From Paracoccaceae bacterium (GTDB lineage: Bacteria; Pseudomonadota; Alphaproteobacteria; Rhodobacterales; Rhodobacteraceae), in contig JAPPHA010000085.1 of NCBI GenBank assembly GCA_028874915.1, positions 1 to 40,852 of the forward strand: a stretch of 40,852 bases of DNA, written 5' to 3'. Of the stretch, positions 25,561 to 34,226 are shown piece by piece; within the stretch, counting starts at the first letter, position 1, and every line of letters starts with the position of its first letter. Both the position numbers and the translations under genes were made by a program. The notes under the pieces are model-generated. The model saw only the letters and a list, made by a program, of their open reading frames with translations. It was not told the origin of the DNA and made no database searches.

Positions 25561-26580
25561 TTGACGACGGCAAACGGCGACATGTCAGCCGACACGGGGA
25601 GGGGGTTCGGCTTTCTGGAACGCAATCCAGGGCTGGTGCCGCCGCTCGGACTGCTGGTGCCGCTCGTTCTTCTCATCGCCCTGATCACGGTCATCAATCC
25701 GGTCTTCCTGGACGGTCGGAATGTCTTCAACGTGTTTCGCCAGATTGCCATCTTCCTCGTGCTCGGTACCGGGATGACGATCGTCATGGCCGCCCGCGGC
25801 ATCGATCTCTCCGTGGGCTCCACGGTGGCACTGTCCGGCTGCGTCGCGGGACTCGTGCTGAAGAGCGGGGCCTTCGGGGATGGCCCGGCGTCCATCATTG
25901 CCGTCATCGCGGCGATCGGAGTCGGCGCGGCTGTGGGCTTTGGCAACGGATTCGCCGTCACTGCCCTCAAAGTGCCGCCCCTCATCGTAACGCTGGGCAC
26001 GCTTACCGCTGTGCGCGGGTTCGCCTATCTCGTCATGGGGTCCGACCAGGTCCGCAATTTCCCGGATTCGTTCCTCTGGATCGGTCAGGGCCGGGTTTGG
26101 GGCCTGCCTGCCGCAGGGCTGGTCGCGCTTGCCGTAGTGCTCTTTGGCGCCTTTCTCATGAACAAGACGCGCTTCGGAACCTATGTCCTTGCCGTCGGCG
26201 GAGACCGAAGCGCTGCCATCCGCGCCGGCATCCGTGTGCGCCGGTACGAAATGGGCGCCTACATCATCTGCGGGGCGTTGGCCGGACTGGCCGGTGCCAT
26301 GCTGGTCGCCCGCCTCAACGCAGCCCAAGCGGTGCTCGGCGCCACGATGGAACTTCACGCCATTGCCGTCGTGGTCCTTGGCGGGACGTTCCTGTTTGGC
26401 GGATACGCCACGCTGTTGGGCACGTTCTTCGGCGCCGTCTTTCTCGGCGTTGCCGAAAACGGACTGCTTCTCATGGGCGTGCCGTTCTACTGGCAGCAAA
26501 TCGTCATCGGAACGACCTTGGTCGTTGCCGTTGCCATTCAGCTTTACCGCTTCCGCCGCCAGGGCATGGCGAGCGGCTGA
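25561..26580 (+). CDS. Sugar ABC transporter permease (RbsC/BPD_transp_2 type)
   Basis: A 339-residue inner-membrane permease of the ribose-type family. Many hydrophobic segments are present, and ARGIDLSVGSTVALSG is the family signature near the third helix. The EAA-like cytoplasmic loop is GGDRSAAIRAGIRVRRYEMGAYIICG, and VVLGGTFLFGGYATLLGTFFGA follows. TTG 25561 is favoured as the start because GGAGG lies 9 nt upstream; ATG 25582, seven codons later, lacks a ribosome site. It is first in a plus-strand operon permease-binding protein-ATPase. The imported sugar cannot be named, but the neighbouring ribokinase-like kinase suggests a pentose or similar. Confidence 0.88.
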   Translation: MTTANGDMSADTGRGFGFLERNPGLVPPLGLLVPLVLLIALITVINPVFLDGRNVFNVFRQIAIFLVLGTGMTIVMAARGIDLSVGSTVALSGCVAGLVLKSGAFGDGPASIIAVIAAIGVGAAVGFGNGFAVTALKVPPLIVTLGTLTAVRGFAYLVMGSDQVRNFPDSFLWIGQGRVWGLPAAGLVALAVVLFGAFLMNKTRFGTYVLAVGGDRSAAIRAGIRVRRYEMGAYIICGALAGLAGAMLVARLNAAQAVLGATMELHAIAVVVLGGTFLFGGYATLLGTFFGAVFLGVAENGLLLMGVPFYWQQIVIGTTLVVAVAIQLYRFRRQGMASG

Positions 26581-26635
26581 CCGCACATCGACGCGGCCAG
26601 GACTTTGAATGCTCGATAGAAAAGGAGGAACCAAG

Positions 26636-27652
26636 ATGAAGAAACACCTGTCTGGAATCGCCATGGGAATGACGCTCGCACTTGGCGCGGGCTCTGGCGC
26701 CATGGCAGCCGACGAGCCCTTGAAGATCGGCTTCGCGCCGCCCGTCTACGACACGCTGGACTACTTCGGCCAATTCGCGGTTGCCTTCCAGGAAGAGATG
26801 GAACGTCAGGGCGTCGACATCGAGTTCACCGCCCGTGCCTCGACCGCCAAGGCCAATGTCCAGCAGCAACTGGACATCGTCGACGACCTCATCACGCTCG
26901 ACATGGACTACATAATCGTAGGGCCCATCGACTACTTCGGCATCGTTCCGGCGCTGCAGGCGGCCAACGAGGAGGGCATCCCGATCGTAGTCGTGAACCA
27001 TCTCGACGTTCATCCCGAGGATGCGGGCGTCGACGTGCTTGCCTATAGCGGCTACTCCCACGCCGAAGGCGGCGAAGTTACCGCAAAGTGGGCGTTGGAA
27101 AACGTCCTGTCCGAGGGCGACAAGGTGGGACTGATGTTCGCGGAGCCCGGAAACCAGATTTCCGAACAGCGAGTCGGCACCGCCCGCGACCTATGGGTCG
27201 CGGCGGGCATCGAGGTCGCGTTCGAGCACTACGCCTACTGGGAACAGGCCCGTGCCTTCGACGCCACCGAACGGCTTGTCCTCGCAAATCCGGACGTGAA
27301 AGCGATATATGCCGGCAACAGTTCCATGGCCATGGGCGTTGCCAACGCCTTGAAGGGGATGGGTGAGGACGGCATCGACGTCTTCGGCTTCGGCGCCGTG
27401 CCGCCGGAACTTGACATGATCTGGGAAGGGCTCATCCGCGGCTCGATATTCCGTGATAGCCAGTCCAGCGGCCGCTACATCGCAGACGCCATCGTCCGCC
27501 ATTCCAATGGCGAGCAGATCGAAAGGCAGTATCCGCTTGACATGGTGATGGTCTCTTCCCGAGAGGACGTGCTGACCAAGGTACCTGAGGGATCGCTCCG
27601 CCTGATGGAAAACTGGCCGGAGATCGAAACGGAACTGCAGGGTGGCAACTGA
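26636..27652 (+). CDS. Sugar ABC transporter periplasmic binding protein
   Basis: A 338-residue ribose-type (Peripla_BP_4) binding protein. A Sec signal peptide covers about residues 1-25 (MKKHLSGIAMGMTLALGAGSGAMA-A). The mature chain opens with LKIGFAPPVYDTLDYFGQFAVAF, then a YIIVGPIDYFGIVPAL strand-loop and VKAIYAGNSSMAMGVANAL, all typical of this fold. ATG 26636 has AGGAGG 7-8 nt upstream, the strongest ribosome site of the operon, fitting the need for excess binding protein. It starts 56 nt after the permease stop and overlaps the ATPase gene by 11 nt. Ligand unknown. Confidence 0.9.
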   Translation: MKKHLSGIAMGMTLALGAGSGAMAADEPLKIGFAPPVYDTLDYFGQFAVAFQEEMERQGVDIEFTARASTAKANVQQQLDIVDDLITLDMDYIIVGPIDYFGIVPALQAANEEGIPIVVVNHLDVHPEDAGVDVLAYSGYSHAEGGEVTAKWALENVLSEGDKVGLMFAEPGNQISEQRVGTARDLWVAAGIEVAFEHYAYWEQARAFDATERLVLANPDVKAIYAGNSSMAMGVANALKGMGEDGIDVFGFGAVPPELDMIWEGLIRGSIFRDSQSSGRYIADAIVRHSNGEQIERQYPLDMVMVSSREDVLTKVPEGSLRLMENWPEIETELQGGN

Positions 27653-28442
27653 GTCACTCGCGTCCCAAGCCTCCCCCGCCTCGGCGGGGGAGATGCTGTT
27701 GTCGCTGCGGGACATAAGGAAGTCCTTTGGCGGCGTGCAAGCCTTGCGCGGCGCTTGCATTGACGTGGTTCGAGGCAAGGTGACGGCCCTCGTGGGAGAC
27801 AATGGGGCCGGCAAGTCGACCCTTATCAAGATCGTCATGGGCGTGCATGCGCCGACCTCGGGCAAGATCGTCCTCGAGGGGCAGGAGATCAACGTCGCGA
27901 ACCCGGAGTCCGCCCGCAGCCTTGGCATCGAGGCGATTTACCAGGATCTGGCGTTGGTCGGCACATTTGACCTGGTCCAGAACTTCTTTCTCGGCAGAGA
28001 ACGCACAAGGTCGTACCTCGGCGGCCTGATCAAGGTCCTGGACAAGGCGGCCATGCGGGAAGAGGCGCTCGAGGTCTTGACGGGTCGGGTCGGGATAAGC
28101 ATCGGAAATCCCTACGCGAACGCTTTCGTCATGTCGGGTGGACAGCGGCAGGCCGTGGCCATTGGCAGGGCACTCCATTCTGACGCGCGGCTGATCATCA
28201 TGGACGAGCCGACCGCAGCCCTCGGCGTGGAGGAAACCGACCGGGTATTGGCGATCATCGAGCGTCTGCGTGACCAGGGCCTGACCGTGCTCATGGTCAG
28301 CCATAACCTTGAGCATGTATTCCGGTGCGCCGACTCCATCGCCGTGATGCATCGGGGCGAAGTTAACGCACAGGTCCCCACAAGCGAGGTCTCCCGCCAG
28401 GACATCGTCACGCATATCATGGGCTCGCGCGCTGTCGGGTGA
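27642..28442 (+). CDS. Sugar ABC transporter ATPase, single-domain (FrcA-like)
   Basis: A 266-residue ABC ATPase with Walker A GDNGAGKST near residues 52-60, Q-loop YQDLALV, signature MSGGQRQAVAIGRAL, Walker B LIIMDEPTAALG and the H-loop histidine in MVSHNLEHV. Ribose transporters usually have a fused double ATPase of about 500 residues. This single-domain form resembles the fructose (FrcA) type and would act as a homodimer. It starts at GTG 27642, overlapping the binding-protein gene by 11 nt. It completes a three-gene importer. Confidence 0.9.
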   Translation: MATESLASQASPASAGEMLLSLRDIRKSFGGVQALRGACIDVVRGKVTALVGDNGAGKSTLIKIVMGVHAPTSGKIVLEGQEINVANPESARSLGIEAIYQDLALVGTFDLVQNFFLGRERTRSYLGGLIKVLDKAAMREEALEVLTGRVGISIGNPYANAFVMSGGQRQAVAIGRALHSDARLIIMDEPTAALGVEETDRVLAIIERLRDQGLTVLMVSHNLEHVFRCADSIAVMHRGEVNAQVPTSEVSRQDIVTHIMGSRAVG

Positions 28443-28519
28443 ACTCGTCCAGTCACGCGGCCAAGCATGCCGCCTTGTGAACAGCCAAGTGCAGCCAGAG
28501 CTGCCGGATGACCGACATG

Positions 28520-29210
28520 TTCGAGTGGATCCGCGCAGCTTGCGCGGGAGAAAATCTGGACGTGTCCATTGCCGCCACCGGCTTCGGGCCGTCGCCCTGA
28601 CGATCAAGGGCGGACGTTTCCGGGGCAAGACCGCCTGCGAATGCGGCGTTGATGTCCAGACCCTGTGCTACCGGGTGAAGCGTTGCGGCTGCGCACGCCT
28701 CGACGGCTTCCGCGACAGCGCTTGGCCGGCACGTCCGCAAATGCTGGAAGGGGAGCGGAGCACTGCGGTCACGACCTGGCGGAGTTCGGATCCGACCCCG
28801 ATGCGGACCAATCGTGGCGCAGGACCGTCGCCGGCATCCGGGGGCGGATCATGGACAGCTTCGGCGTGCGCTGTATCCTGGAAGTCGCACGCGGGCTGAT
28901 CCGCCGCCTTGGCTTCCGGCACGTTTCCTTCCGACCGGTTCATCCCCGGGCGAAGCCCGAGATCCAGGAGGAAGTCCGGAATTGAATCGCGCGGTTCGCG
29001 GCGGAGGCCGTTCCCGACGGCATGGCCACGGGGGATAACGGCGTGGCCACGGGGGATACGCTTTTGTACTTCCAGGACGAGCCCTACGCGTTGCCTAGAA
29101 ACCGATGCTCTCCAAGGTCCGGGATCTGTTCGTGGCGGGGAGCGCGCAAACGCATCATGCCGGACCATCGCTACGTATGGGCCTGCCTGCGCTGCCGCGC
29201 GGGCAAACGC
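28520..29210 (+). pseudogene. IS630-type transposase, decayed and truncated
   Basis: Segments of an IS630 transposase can be followed through two frames. The N-terminal helix-turn-helix RLRAVALTIKGG...CGVDVQTLCYRVKR...LDGFRD lies at about 28560-28725. After a frameshift near 28755-28770 the text continues as WRRTVAGIRGRIMDSFGVR...IRRLGFRHVSFRPVHP. An in-frame TGA at 28983-28985 interrupts it. The catalytic stretch then resumes as LLYFQDEPYALP with the DE pair and DHRYVWACL, before being lost near 29200. A 21-nt in-frame duplication lies at 29023-29058. It is a dead element. Confidence 0.72.
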
Positions 29211-29878
29211 CGCCACTCTCCCGCTTCTCGGCGACCATCAATGCCCGGCCCGGCCGGCCGTCGGCAAGCCGAACGTCGAAAGACATCATGCGGTCGAACA
29301 GGGCGGTCTTCCGCCAGCGCCGGACATCATGCATGTCCTGGATCTCCCTCCATTCCATGACCCCGAACCAGCAGAGCGGCACGAGGACCCGCGACGCGAA
29401 CAACGGCGCAGGCCAGCCAATCAACCCATGCGGCGCCGGGGTCTCCGGATCGGTGCACGACACGACCAGCGTGTCGGCGCCATGCCATTCGCCGACCACG
29501 CTTGAGAGCGCCCAACGGATCGGCCCGATGTCGTGTTGCTGCCATCGTCCCGGCACGCGCCGGAAAAGCCAGCCCATGAACAGCGACAGGTCCGTCCGCC
29601 AGAAGAGGGCCCGAAACAGCTGCGCCTGGAGCGCGCCGAGGCTGCCCGGCTCGAGCATCCTGCGCCCCAGCGCCGTCGGCTCCAGCGCGGGTTCCGGGCT
29701 CAACCAGCCCCGCATCCTGCACCATCGCCCGCAGCAGGCGCAGTTCCCAGATGTCCCGTTTCCGGTACCTCGTCTTGTCCCGGAAATGTTCCTGCGCCGT
29801 AACCGGGCAATTGAAGGCGTCCGATAATTTGGTTGCTCTTGCGGGGATCTCATCGGGATAATTCCGGTCATTTGTCAA
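29207..29878 (-). pseudogene. Frameshifted gene of unknown function
   Basis: Two overlapping minus-strand frames appear to be halves of one protein. The first starts at ATG 29878 with MTNDRNYPDEIPARATKLS and runs through RKRDIWELRLLRAMVQDAGLVEP. The reading then shifts near 29690-29705 into ALEPTALGRRMLEPGSLGALQ and on through LFWRTDLSLFMGWLFRRVPG, DIGPIRWALSSVVGEWHGAD and LFDRMMSFDVRLADG to about 29207. The join is inferred because each frame loses its protein-like character at the same point. I do not recognise the family. It lies tail to tail with the IS630 remnant and 18 nt from the divergent IS66-type gene. Confidence 0.45.
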
Positions 29879-29896
29879 TGATCGGAGGTTCTTGTC

Positions 29897-30262
29897 ATGT
29901 CCAGCGATTTGAACGGCTCAGCCGATGTCCGTCCCGCCCCCGTGAAGCGCGGTGAAGCCGAGTGGACGAACATCATGGTGGAGTTCGAGCGTTGGGGGAT
30001 GTCGCAACGGGAGTTTTGCGAATCCCGGGGGCTGTCCCTGAAGACCTTCGCGAACTGGCGGTGCCGTCTCGACCGCGGGGGCCGGAGGGGTTCCTTTGTC
30101 GAGCTTGCGCCGCCTGCGGTTTCCGGCTGGGATGTCGAGCTTGACCTGGGCAGCGGGGTCGTGCTTGCGCATTCGGCGTTCGTGATGCTTGGCGGATGGC
30201 CGCGGGGCGGCATCATGCACGGCACCGCCGCCGCCAACGACTACCCCAGCAGTCTCACGTAG
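29897..30262 (+). pseudogene. IS66-type TnpA, C-terminal end replaced
   Basis: The first 92 or so residues match the small IS66 accessory protein TnpA. They begin SSDLNGSADVRPAPVKRGEAEW, continue with a helix-turn-helix-like region (WGMSQREFCESRGLSLKTFANWRCRL) and end with FVELAPPAVSGWDVELDLGSGVVL. The usual short ending after GVVLRLRR is absent; the frame runs on into about 25 unrelated residues. TnpB and the TnpC transposase that should follow are missing. GGAGG lies 7 nt upstream of the ATG. This is a leftover of an IS66 element. Confidence 0.7.
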
Positions 30263-30599
30263 CTGGATCTCAGGTGCTCGACACCTGGAAGAACCCGAAG
30301 ACAGGCCCCCATGGGCCGTCCCGAAGCCGACCCTGCATCGCGCTTTCGGTTTCTGGGAGGCGTTCGACGATGGGGCTGATGGGATGGCGGGAGGCAAGGG
30401 ATTCAAGAGTGGCATTGAGCCAGGAAGCCGAACGGCAATCGAAGACGCAACGCAACCACGTCCCGCACCGATTACGCACATGGGCGGATTGCCGATTCGT
30501 CACCGGCAACGCCATTCGGCGCCGACACTCCCGTCCGGAATCCTGTCCGACAGCCCATCCTGAACGCCTTGGTCTCTCGACCTTGCGCCCATGACAACG
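30263..30599. other. Gene-free stretch between IS66 remnant and nucleosidase
   Basis: About 340 nt with no supported gene. Short frames on both strands show no family resemblance. No obvious hairpin, repeat or IS end was seen. It is probably scrambled mobile-element debris. Confidence 0.5.
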
Positions 30600-31511
30600 T
30601 CAATCCCGGATTAACGCCTTGACCACGCGTGCGGCATTTTCGGCCGCCAGGCCAAGAAAGACCTCAATTTGGTTTGCCTGCCCGCTCCCGCCTGCAAGGT
30701 CGGAAAGACTTCGAACAGCGATGAAGGGTACACCGTTCGCCCACGCAACGTGGGCGACCGCTGCGCTTTCCATGTCGAGCACCTGCGCCCCGAAGGTCCG
30801 GAACGCGTACTCGCGGAACTCGGCATTGTCGATGAAGGCGCCGCCCGAGACGCCGGGACCGCCGACCGCCACTCTCGGGGCGTGCGGAAGGCAACGGCCC
30901 TCCACGTTGCATCGTTTGAGACTCATGCCCGGGGCCACGCGCCTGGCGCGCCCAAGCAGCGCGTCGTCCACCGGAAACCAGAAGCGGGTTTCGGGTTCAG
31001 CCGACCCGGTCCGGCTGACGGTCAGCGATCTCGGGAACATCATGCCAAAGTTTGCATACGGATACTCGAAGAAAGGCACCGTCTCCCAGCCACCGTCCAC
31101 ATCCCGCGCGAACAGCGCTTCGAGATACTGTCCCCAGCGTTCGGCGATCACCACATCGCCGATGTCGAGGTCTGGATTGACCCCGCCTGCAATTCCGGAA
31201 AAGACGATTCGGTCAACCTCGAAGTGGTCCAGTGCAAGCTGAACCGTCATCGCCGCATTGACCATGCTGATACCGCTCAGGAACAGCACGACATCGCTTC
31301 CTTCCAGCTTGCCCGTCACGAACTCCACGCCATTCATCCTCAGCGAGGCTGCGTCCTCAAGGTCGGCTCTCAGGACTGCCATCTCGGGCGGGAAGGCCGA
31401 AACGACGGCGGTTCGAGGCAATCCGTCCACCACAGAGTGAGCGGGTGCGGAGGTTGCAACCGCCGTGGCCAGCGACATCCAGACGGTTAGTGAGACGAGG
31501 AACAACCGCAT
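30600..31511 (-). CDS. Exported purine-nucleosidase-like protein (MTA/SAH nucleosidase superfamily)
   Basis: A 303-residue protein of the nucleoside phosphorylase/MTA-SAH nucleosidase fold with an N-terminal signal peptide (MRLFLVSLTVWMSLATAVATSAPAHS, about residues 1-26). The catalytic part shows AVVSAFPPEMAVLRADLEDA, IVFSGIAGGVNPDLDIGDVVIAE, and late in the protein VLDMESAAVAHVAWANGVPFIAVRSLSDLAGG, where ME(S)AA and SD are the ribose- and base-binding signatures. ATG 31511 has GAGG 7 nt upstream; the frame is open further. It should cleave the N-glycosidic bond of nucleosides in the periplasm. The exact substrate is unknown, and its place beside a sugar importer could be functional or chance. 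Confidence 0.78.
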   Translation of the reverse strand: MRLFLVSLTVWMSLATAVATSAPAHSVVDGLPRTAVVSAFPPEMAVLRADLEDAASLRMNGVEFVTGKLEGSDVVLFLSGISMVNAAMTVQLALDHFEVDRIVFSGIAGGVNPDLDIGDVVIAERWGQYLEALFARDVDGGWETVPFFEYPYANFGMMFPRSLTVSRTGSAEPETRFWFPVDDALLGRARRVAPGMSLKRCNVEGRCLPHAPRVAVGGPGVSGGAFIDNAEFREYAFRTFGAQVLDMESAAVAHVAWANGVPFIAVRSLSDLAGGSGQANQIEVFLGLAAENAARVVKALIRD

Positions 31512-32139
31512 GCTGCGCCTCGTCGCCGTTGAATTTCTCAGTCCCGCGTTCGCCACGCGCAATGGACGGCTCTCGGTGTCCACGTTTGGCCCGATCATCT
31601 GCCCGACGCTCCGATTCTCCGAACCCCCGGTCCCGACCACCACCTGTCGCGTTCAGTCGTCCCGATATCGTGAGAGTATGTCATCAACCTGTCCCAGTCA
31701 GAAACCTGATCACCACCACCTAACGGAACGCGCATCCGCAAATCAACGGATGCAAGAGATACGCCACCCGCCAGGATTCGTCCGTCTGCCCCACGATCAT
31801 ACCCTCAATGTTGCGTTCGTTCGTTGATCATGAGGCAGCACCTGGACGTCATCAATGACACAGATCCTGGTGATGGCAGTTTCCACCGGAATCCAGGGCC
31901 GTCGGCAAGCCGGGTGAGTTGTCGAACGACTAGCCCCAACCAACCAAGATGTCCCAAGTGACACCTGCAAACACCAAACGCCACAACTTGGCAGCGTAGA
32001 ATAGTCCTGACAACTCTTGGCGGCGATTCTCGGCTTCAATCTCGGGGGCCAAAACCGGACCCGTGCGTCCTGCATGTCCGCTCCACCGCCTGGCGAGACC
32101 CCAAGGCCCTCTTGGCCCGGTACCTCCCGGGAAACCGGA
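31512..32139. other. Gene-free region between nucleosidase and folK ends
   Basis: About 630 nt with no supported gene. The part next to 31511 should contain the nucleosidase promoter. The rest shows only shadow frames with atypical composition. This is the likely right edge of the island, because folK resumes the core gene order; no inverted repeat or duplicated target was recognised at the junction. Confidence 0.5.
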
Positions 32140-32751
32140 TCACCGGACGCTGGCCTCGTCATCGAGAACCGACATCGCCTCGATCGCTTCGCCGGGAAGC
32201 CGCGCCAGAAGGTCCTCGATGCTTCGGCCCGTGACCGGATGCCGCCAGGTCGGCGCGACGTCGCGCAGCGGAACAAGAACGAATACCCGGTCCGTAATTC
32301 GCGGATGCGGCAGGACCAGTTCGTCCGGCGCCATCGTCATCTGGTCCTCAAGAGGAAGTTTGCTCCAATTGTGCCAGGTCACGATATCCGGCAACACCTG
32401 CCCATCGCAGTCGAGCAGATCAAGATCGATGATCCGTGGCTTCCACCGCTGGTGGCCGCCCGTCCGTCCGCCATTGCCACGTTCTCGACCGAGTGAGACC
32501 TCGATGCCATGAAGCCACCGCAGGCATGCCTTCGGACTCCGCCGGGTCTTGGCAAGTGCTGCAGCATTGACGAAGTCGGGACCCGATCCCGGCGGGTAAG
32601 CCGGGTTCCTGTACAGGCGGCTGACCTTGACGGTTCCACCCGATTCGGACAATATAGTATCCAGAGCGAGCTTTACCGTTTGTGCATTGCTTCGTCCCTC
32701 ATGCGGGAGATTGGATCCAAGGGATATCAGGCATGTTGTCAGGCGACTCAA
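32140..32751 (-). CDS. folK: 2-amino-4-hydroxy-6-hydroxymethyldihydropteridine diphosphokinase
   Basis: A 203-residue HPPK that transfers diphosphate from ATP to hydroxymethyldihydropterin in folate synthesis. It shows the N-terminal ISLGSNLP, a pterin-site region VSRLYRNPAYPPGSGPDFVNAAAL, the signature LGRERGN followed by RIIDLDLLDCDG with the metal-binding DLD, and LPHPRITDRVFVLVPL. The start is TTG at 32751 with GGAG 7 nt upstream; no in-frame ATG lies nearby. In related alphaproteobacteria, by recollection of gene order, folK sits close to rpoZ with an NYN-domain gene on its other side. Here the NYN gene remains but rpoZ is about 11.8 kb away. Confidence 0.92.
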   Translation of the reverse strand: MSRLTTCLISLGSNLPHEGRSNAQTVKLALDTILSESGGTVKVSRLYRNPAYPPGSGPDFVNAAALAKTRRSPKACLRWLHGIEVSLGRERGNGGRTGGHQRWKPRIIDLDLLDCDGQVLPDIVTWHNWSKLPLEDQMTMAPDELVLPHPRITDRVFVLVPLRDVAPTWRHPVTGRSIEDLLARLPGEAIEAMSVLDDEASVR

Positions 32752-32791
32752 TCCGCATCTCCATCTCGGGAATTTCGCGGAACAGGTCCTT

Positions 32792-32822
32792 ATGACCCCC
32801 GCAAAAGGCTTCTCCGGGTCAT
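32792..32822. promoter_or_regulatory. Inverted repeat in the folK/NYN divergent promoter region
   Basis: ATGACCC at 32792-32798 and GGGTCAT at 32816-32822 form a perfect 7-bp inverted repeat 17 nt apart in the 128-nt gap between divergent starts. It may be an operator shared by folK and the NYN gene. No regulator is identifiable. Confidence 0.3.
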
Positions 32823-32879
32823 GACGGCGGCCGCGATGGCAACAGCAGTATTTTCGATTTCAAGTGAAAGGTATCGACA

Positions 32880-33458
32880 ATGTTTTACCGTGACGAGCGT
32901 CTGGCACTTTTCATAGACGGTTCCAATCTCTATTCGGCCACCCGCACCCTTGGATTCGACATCGATTACAAGCTTTTGCGGTCGGAATTCATGCGCCGGG
33001 GCAAACTGCTCCGCGCCTTTTACTACACGGCCCTCCTCGAAAGCGACGACTACTCGCCAATCCGTCCGCTCATTGACTGGCTGGACTACAATGGCTTCAC
33101 CCTCGTCACCAAACCTGCGAAGGAATACACTGATTCCCTTGGCCGGCGGAAGGTCAAGGGCAACATGGACATCGAACTCACGATCAACGCCATGGAACTG
33201 GCGCCGCATGTCGATCACATCGTCCTCTTTTCAGGCGATGGAGACTTCAAACCGCTCGTGGCATCACTGCAACGACAGGGCGTTCGGGTATCGGTAGTAT
33301 CGACCATTCGGACACAGCCACCGATGATCGCCGACGACCTCCGACGGACGGCAGACAATTTCATCGAACTCTACGACCTCCGGGAGGTCATCGGCCGCGC
33401 ACCCCGGGCTGAGAGCGGTGACTCTCCCAGCCGTGAGGACGTTGCCGAGCGGCAATGA
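32880..33458 (+). CDS. NYN-domain protein (LabA/DUF88 family, putative RNase)
   Basis: A 192-residue protein with a PIN-like NYN domain over most of its length. The acidic residues expected at the metal site are visible in LALFIDGSNLYSATRTLGF (D14), KGNMDIELTINAM and VLFSGDGDFKPLVASLQRQG. The C-terminal 25 residues are polar and unconserved. Members are thought to be RNA-acting nucleases; no substrate is known for this subgroup. It is divergent from folK, an arrangement common in alphaproteobacteria. AAAGG precedes the ATG by about 9 nt. Confidence 0.87.
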   Translation: MFYRDERLALFIDGSNLYSATRTLGFDIDYKLLRSEFMRRGKLLRAFYYTALLESDDYSPIRPLIDWLDYNGFTLVTKPAKEYTDSLGRRKVKGNMDIELTINAMELAPHVDHIVLFSGDGDFKPLVASLQRQGVRVSVVSTIRTQPPMIADDLRRTADNFIELYDLREVIGRAPRAESGDSPSREDVAERQ

Positions 33459-33554
33459 CGCCATCTGTCACAGTTTCGTGACAACCGACACGGTTGCGTC
33501 CGTGACCGTAACCGACCCGCGCCACGATCCGCAGTCGCCGGCATACAATCCGCA

Positions 33555-34226
33555 ATGGTGACGGCCCCGGTTCCAGACAATTCCGCAATGGACGACACCG
33601 CCAATGCATCCGAAGGACCGACCGTGGGTTCAGTCGACCCGACAACCCTGATCGTCTACGACGGGTGCTCGTCCGACTACGCGGCCTGGACCCGACAGGA
33701 CCGTCCGAACAAATTTCGCAAACGGATGATTCGTCGGTTGCCGAAGGGCGGTTCAGTCCTCGATCTCGGCTGTGGGGCCGGCTGGGATTCCGCGGCTTTC
33801 CTGGCGTCCGGACTGCAGGTGATTCCTGTCGACGCATCCGCGGGCCTGGCCCGGGAGGCGGAACGCCTCCTCGGAATTCCCGTCAGGCGACTCCCGTTCG
33901 ACCAGCTCGACGAACCGGCGGTCCATGACGGCGCCTGGGCGAGTTTCTCGCTTCAGCACGTTCCCAGAGACGCCCTGCCGGATGTCCTGTCCCGCATCGC
34001 CAGGGCGTTGAAGGCTGGAGGCTGGCTGTATGTCGGTGTTCAGGAAGGGGAACAGACCCGGCGTGATCGGCTTGGCCGACTCTATTGCCACTATCGAAGG
34101 GTTGATCTGGAAGCCCGCTTGTCGGAAGCTGGCTTCGGAGACATCTCTTGTGAAACGTCCTCCGGGATAGGTTATGATGGGTCCCGGAACCAGCATCTCA
34201 ACATGGAGGCCCGGAAACTTGGTTGA
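33555..34226 (+). CDS. Class I SAM-dependent methyltransferase
   Basis: A 223-residue methyltransferase. Motif I is [19 protein letters not shown] near residues 68-86, followed by a VIPVDAS strand (motif II), [25 protein letters not shown] (motifs III-IV) and [16 protein letters not shown]. The substrate is not evident; the closest feel is the UbiE/Methyltransf_11/25 group. ATG 33555 and ATG 33588 are both possible and neither has a good ribosome site. Its stop overlaps the TTG start of rnhA, so the two are translationally coupled. Confidence 0.83.
   Translation: MVTAPVPDNSAMDDTANASEGPTVGSVDPTTLIVYDGCSSDYAAWTRQDRPNKFRKRMIRRLPKGGSVLDLGCGAGWDSAAFLASGLQVIPVDASAGLAREAERLLGIPVRRLPFDQLDEPAVHDGAWASFSLQHVPRDALPDVLSRIARALKAGGWLYVGVQEGEQTRRDRLGRLYCHYRRVDLEARLSEAGFGDISCETSSGIGYDGSRNQHLNMEARKLG

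Noticed and set aside
31797-32276. A 159-codon minus-strand frame between the nucleosidase and folK
   Set aside because: It overlaps the folK end in another frame, has no family resemblance and lacks a ribosome site.
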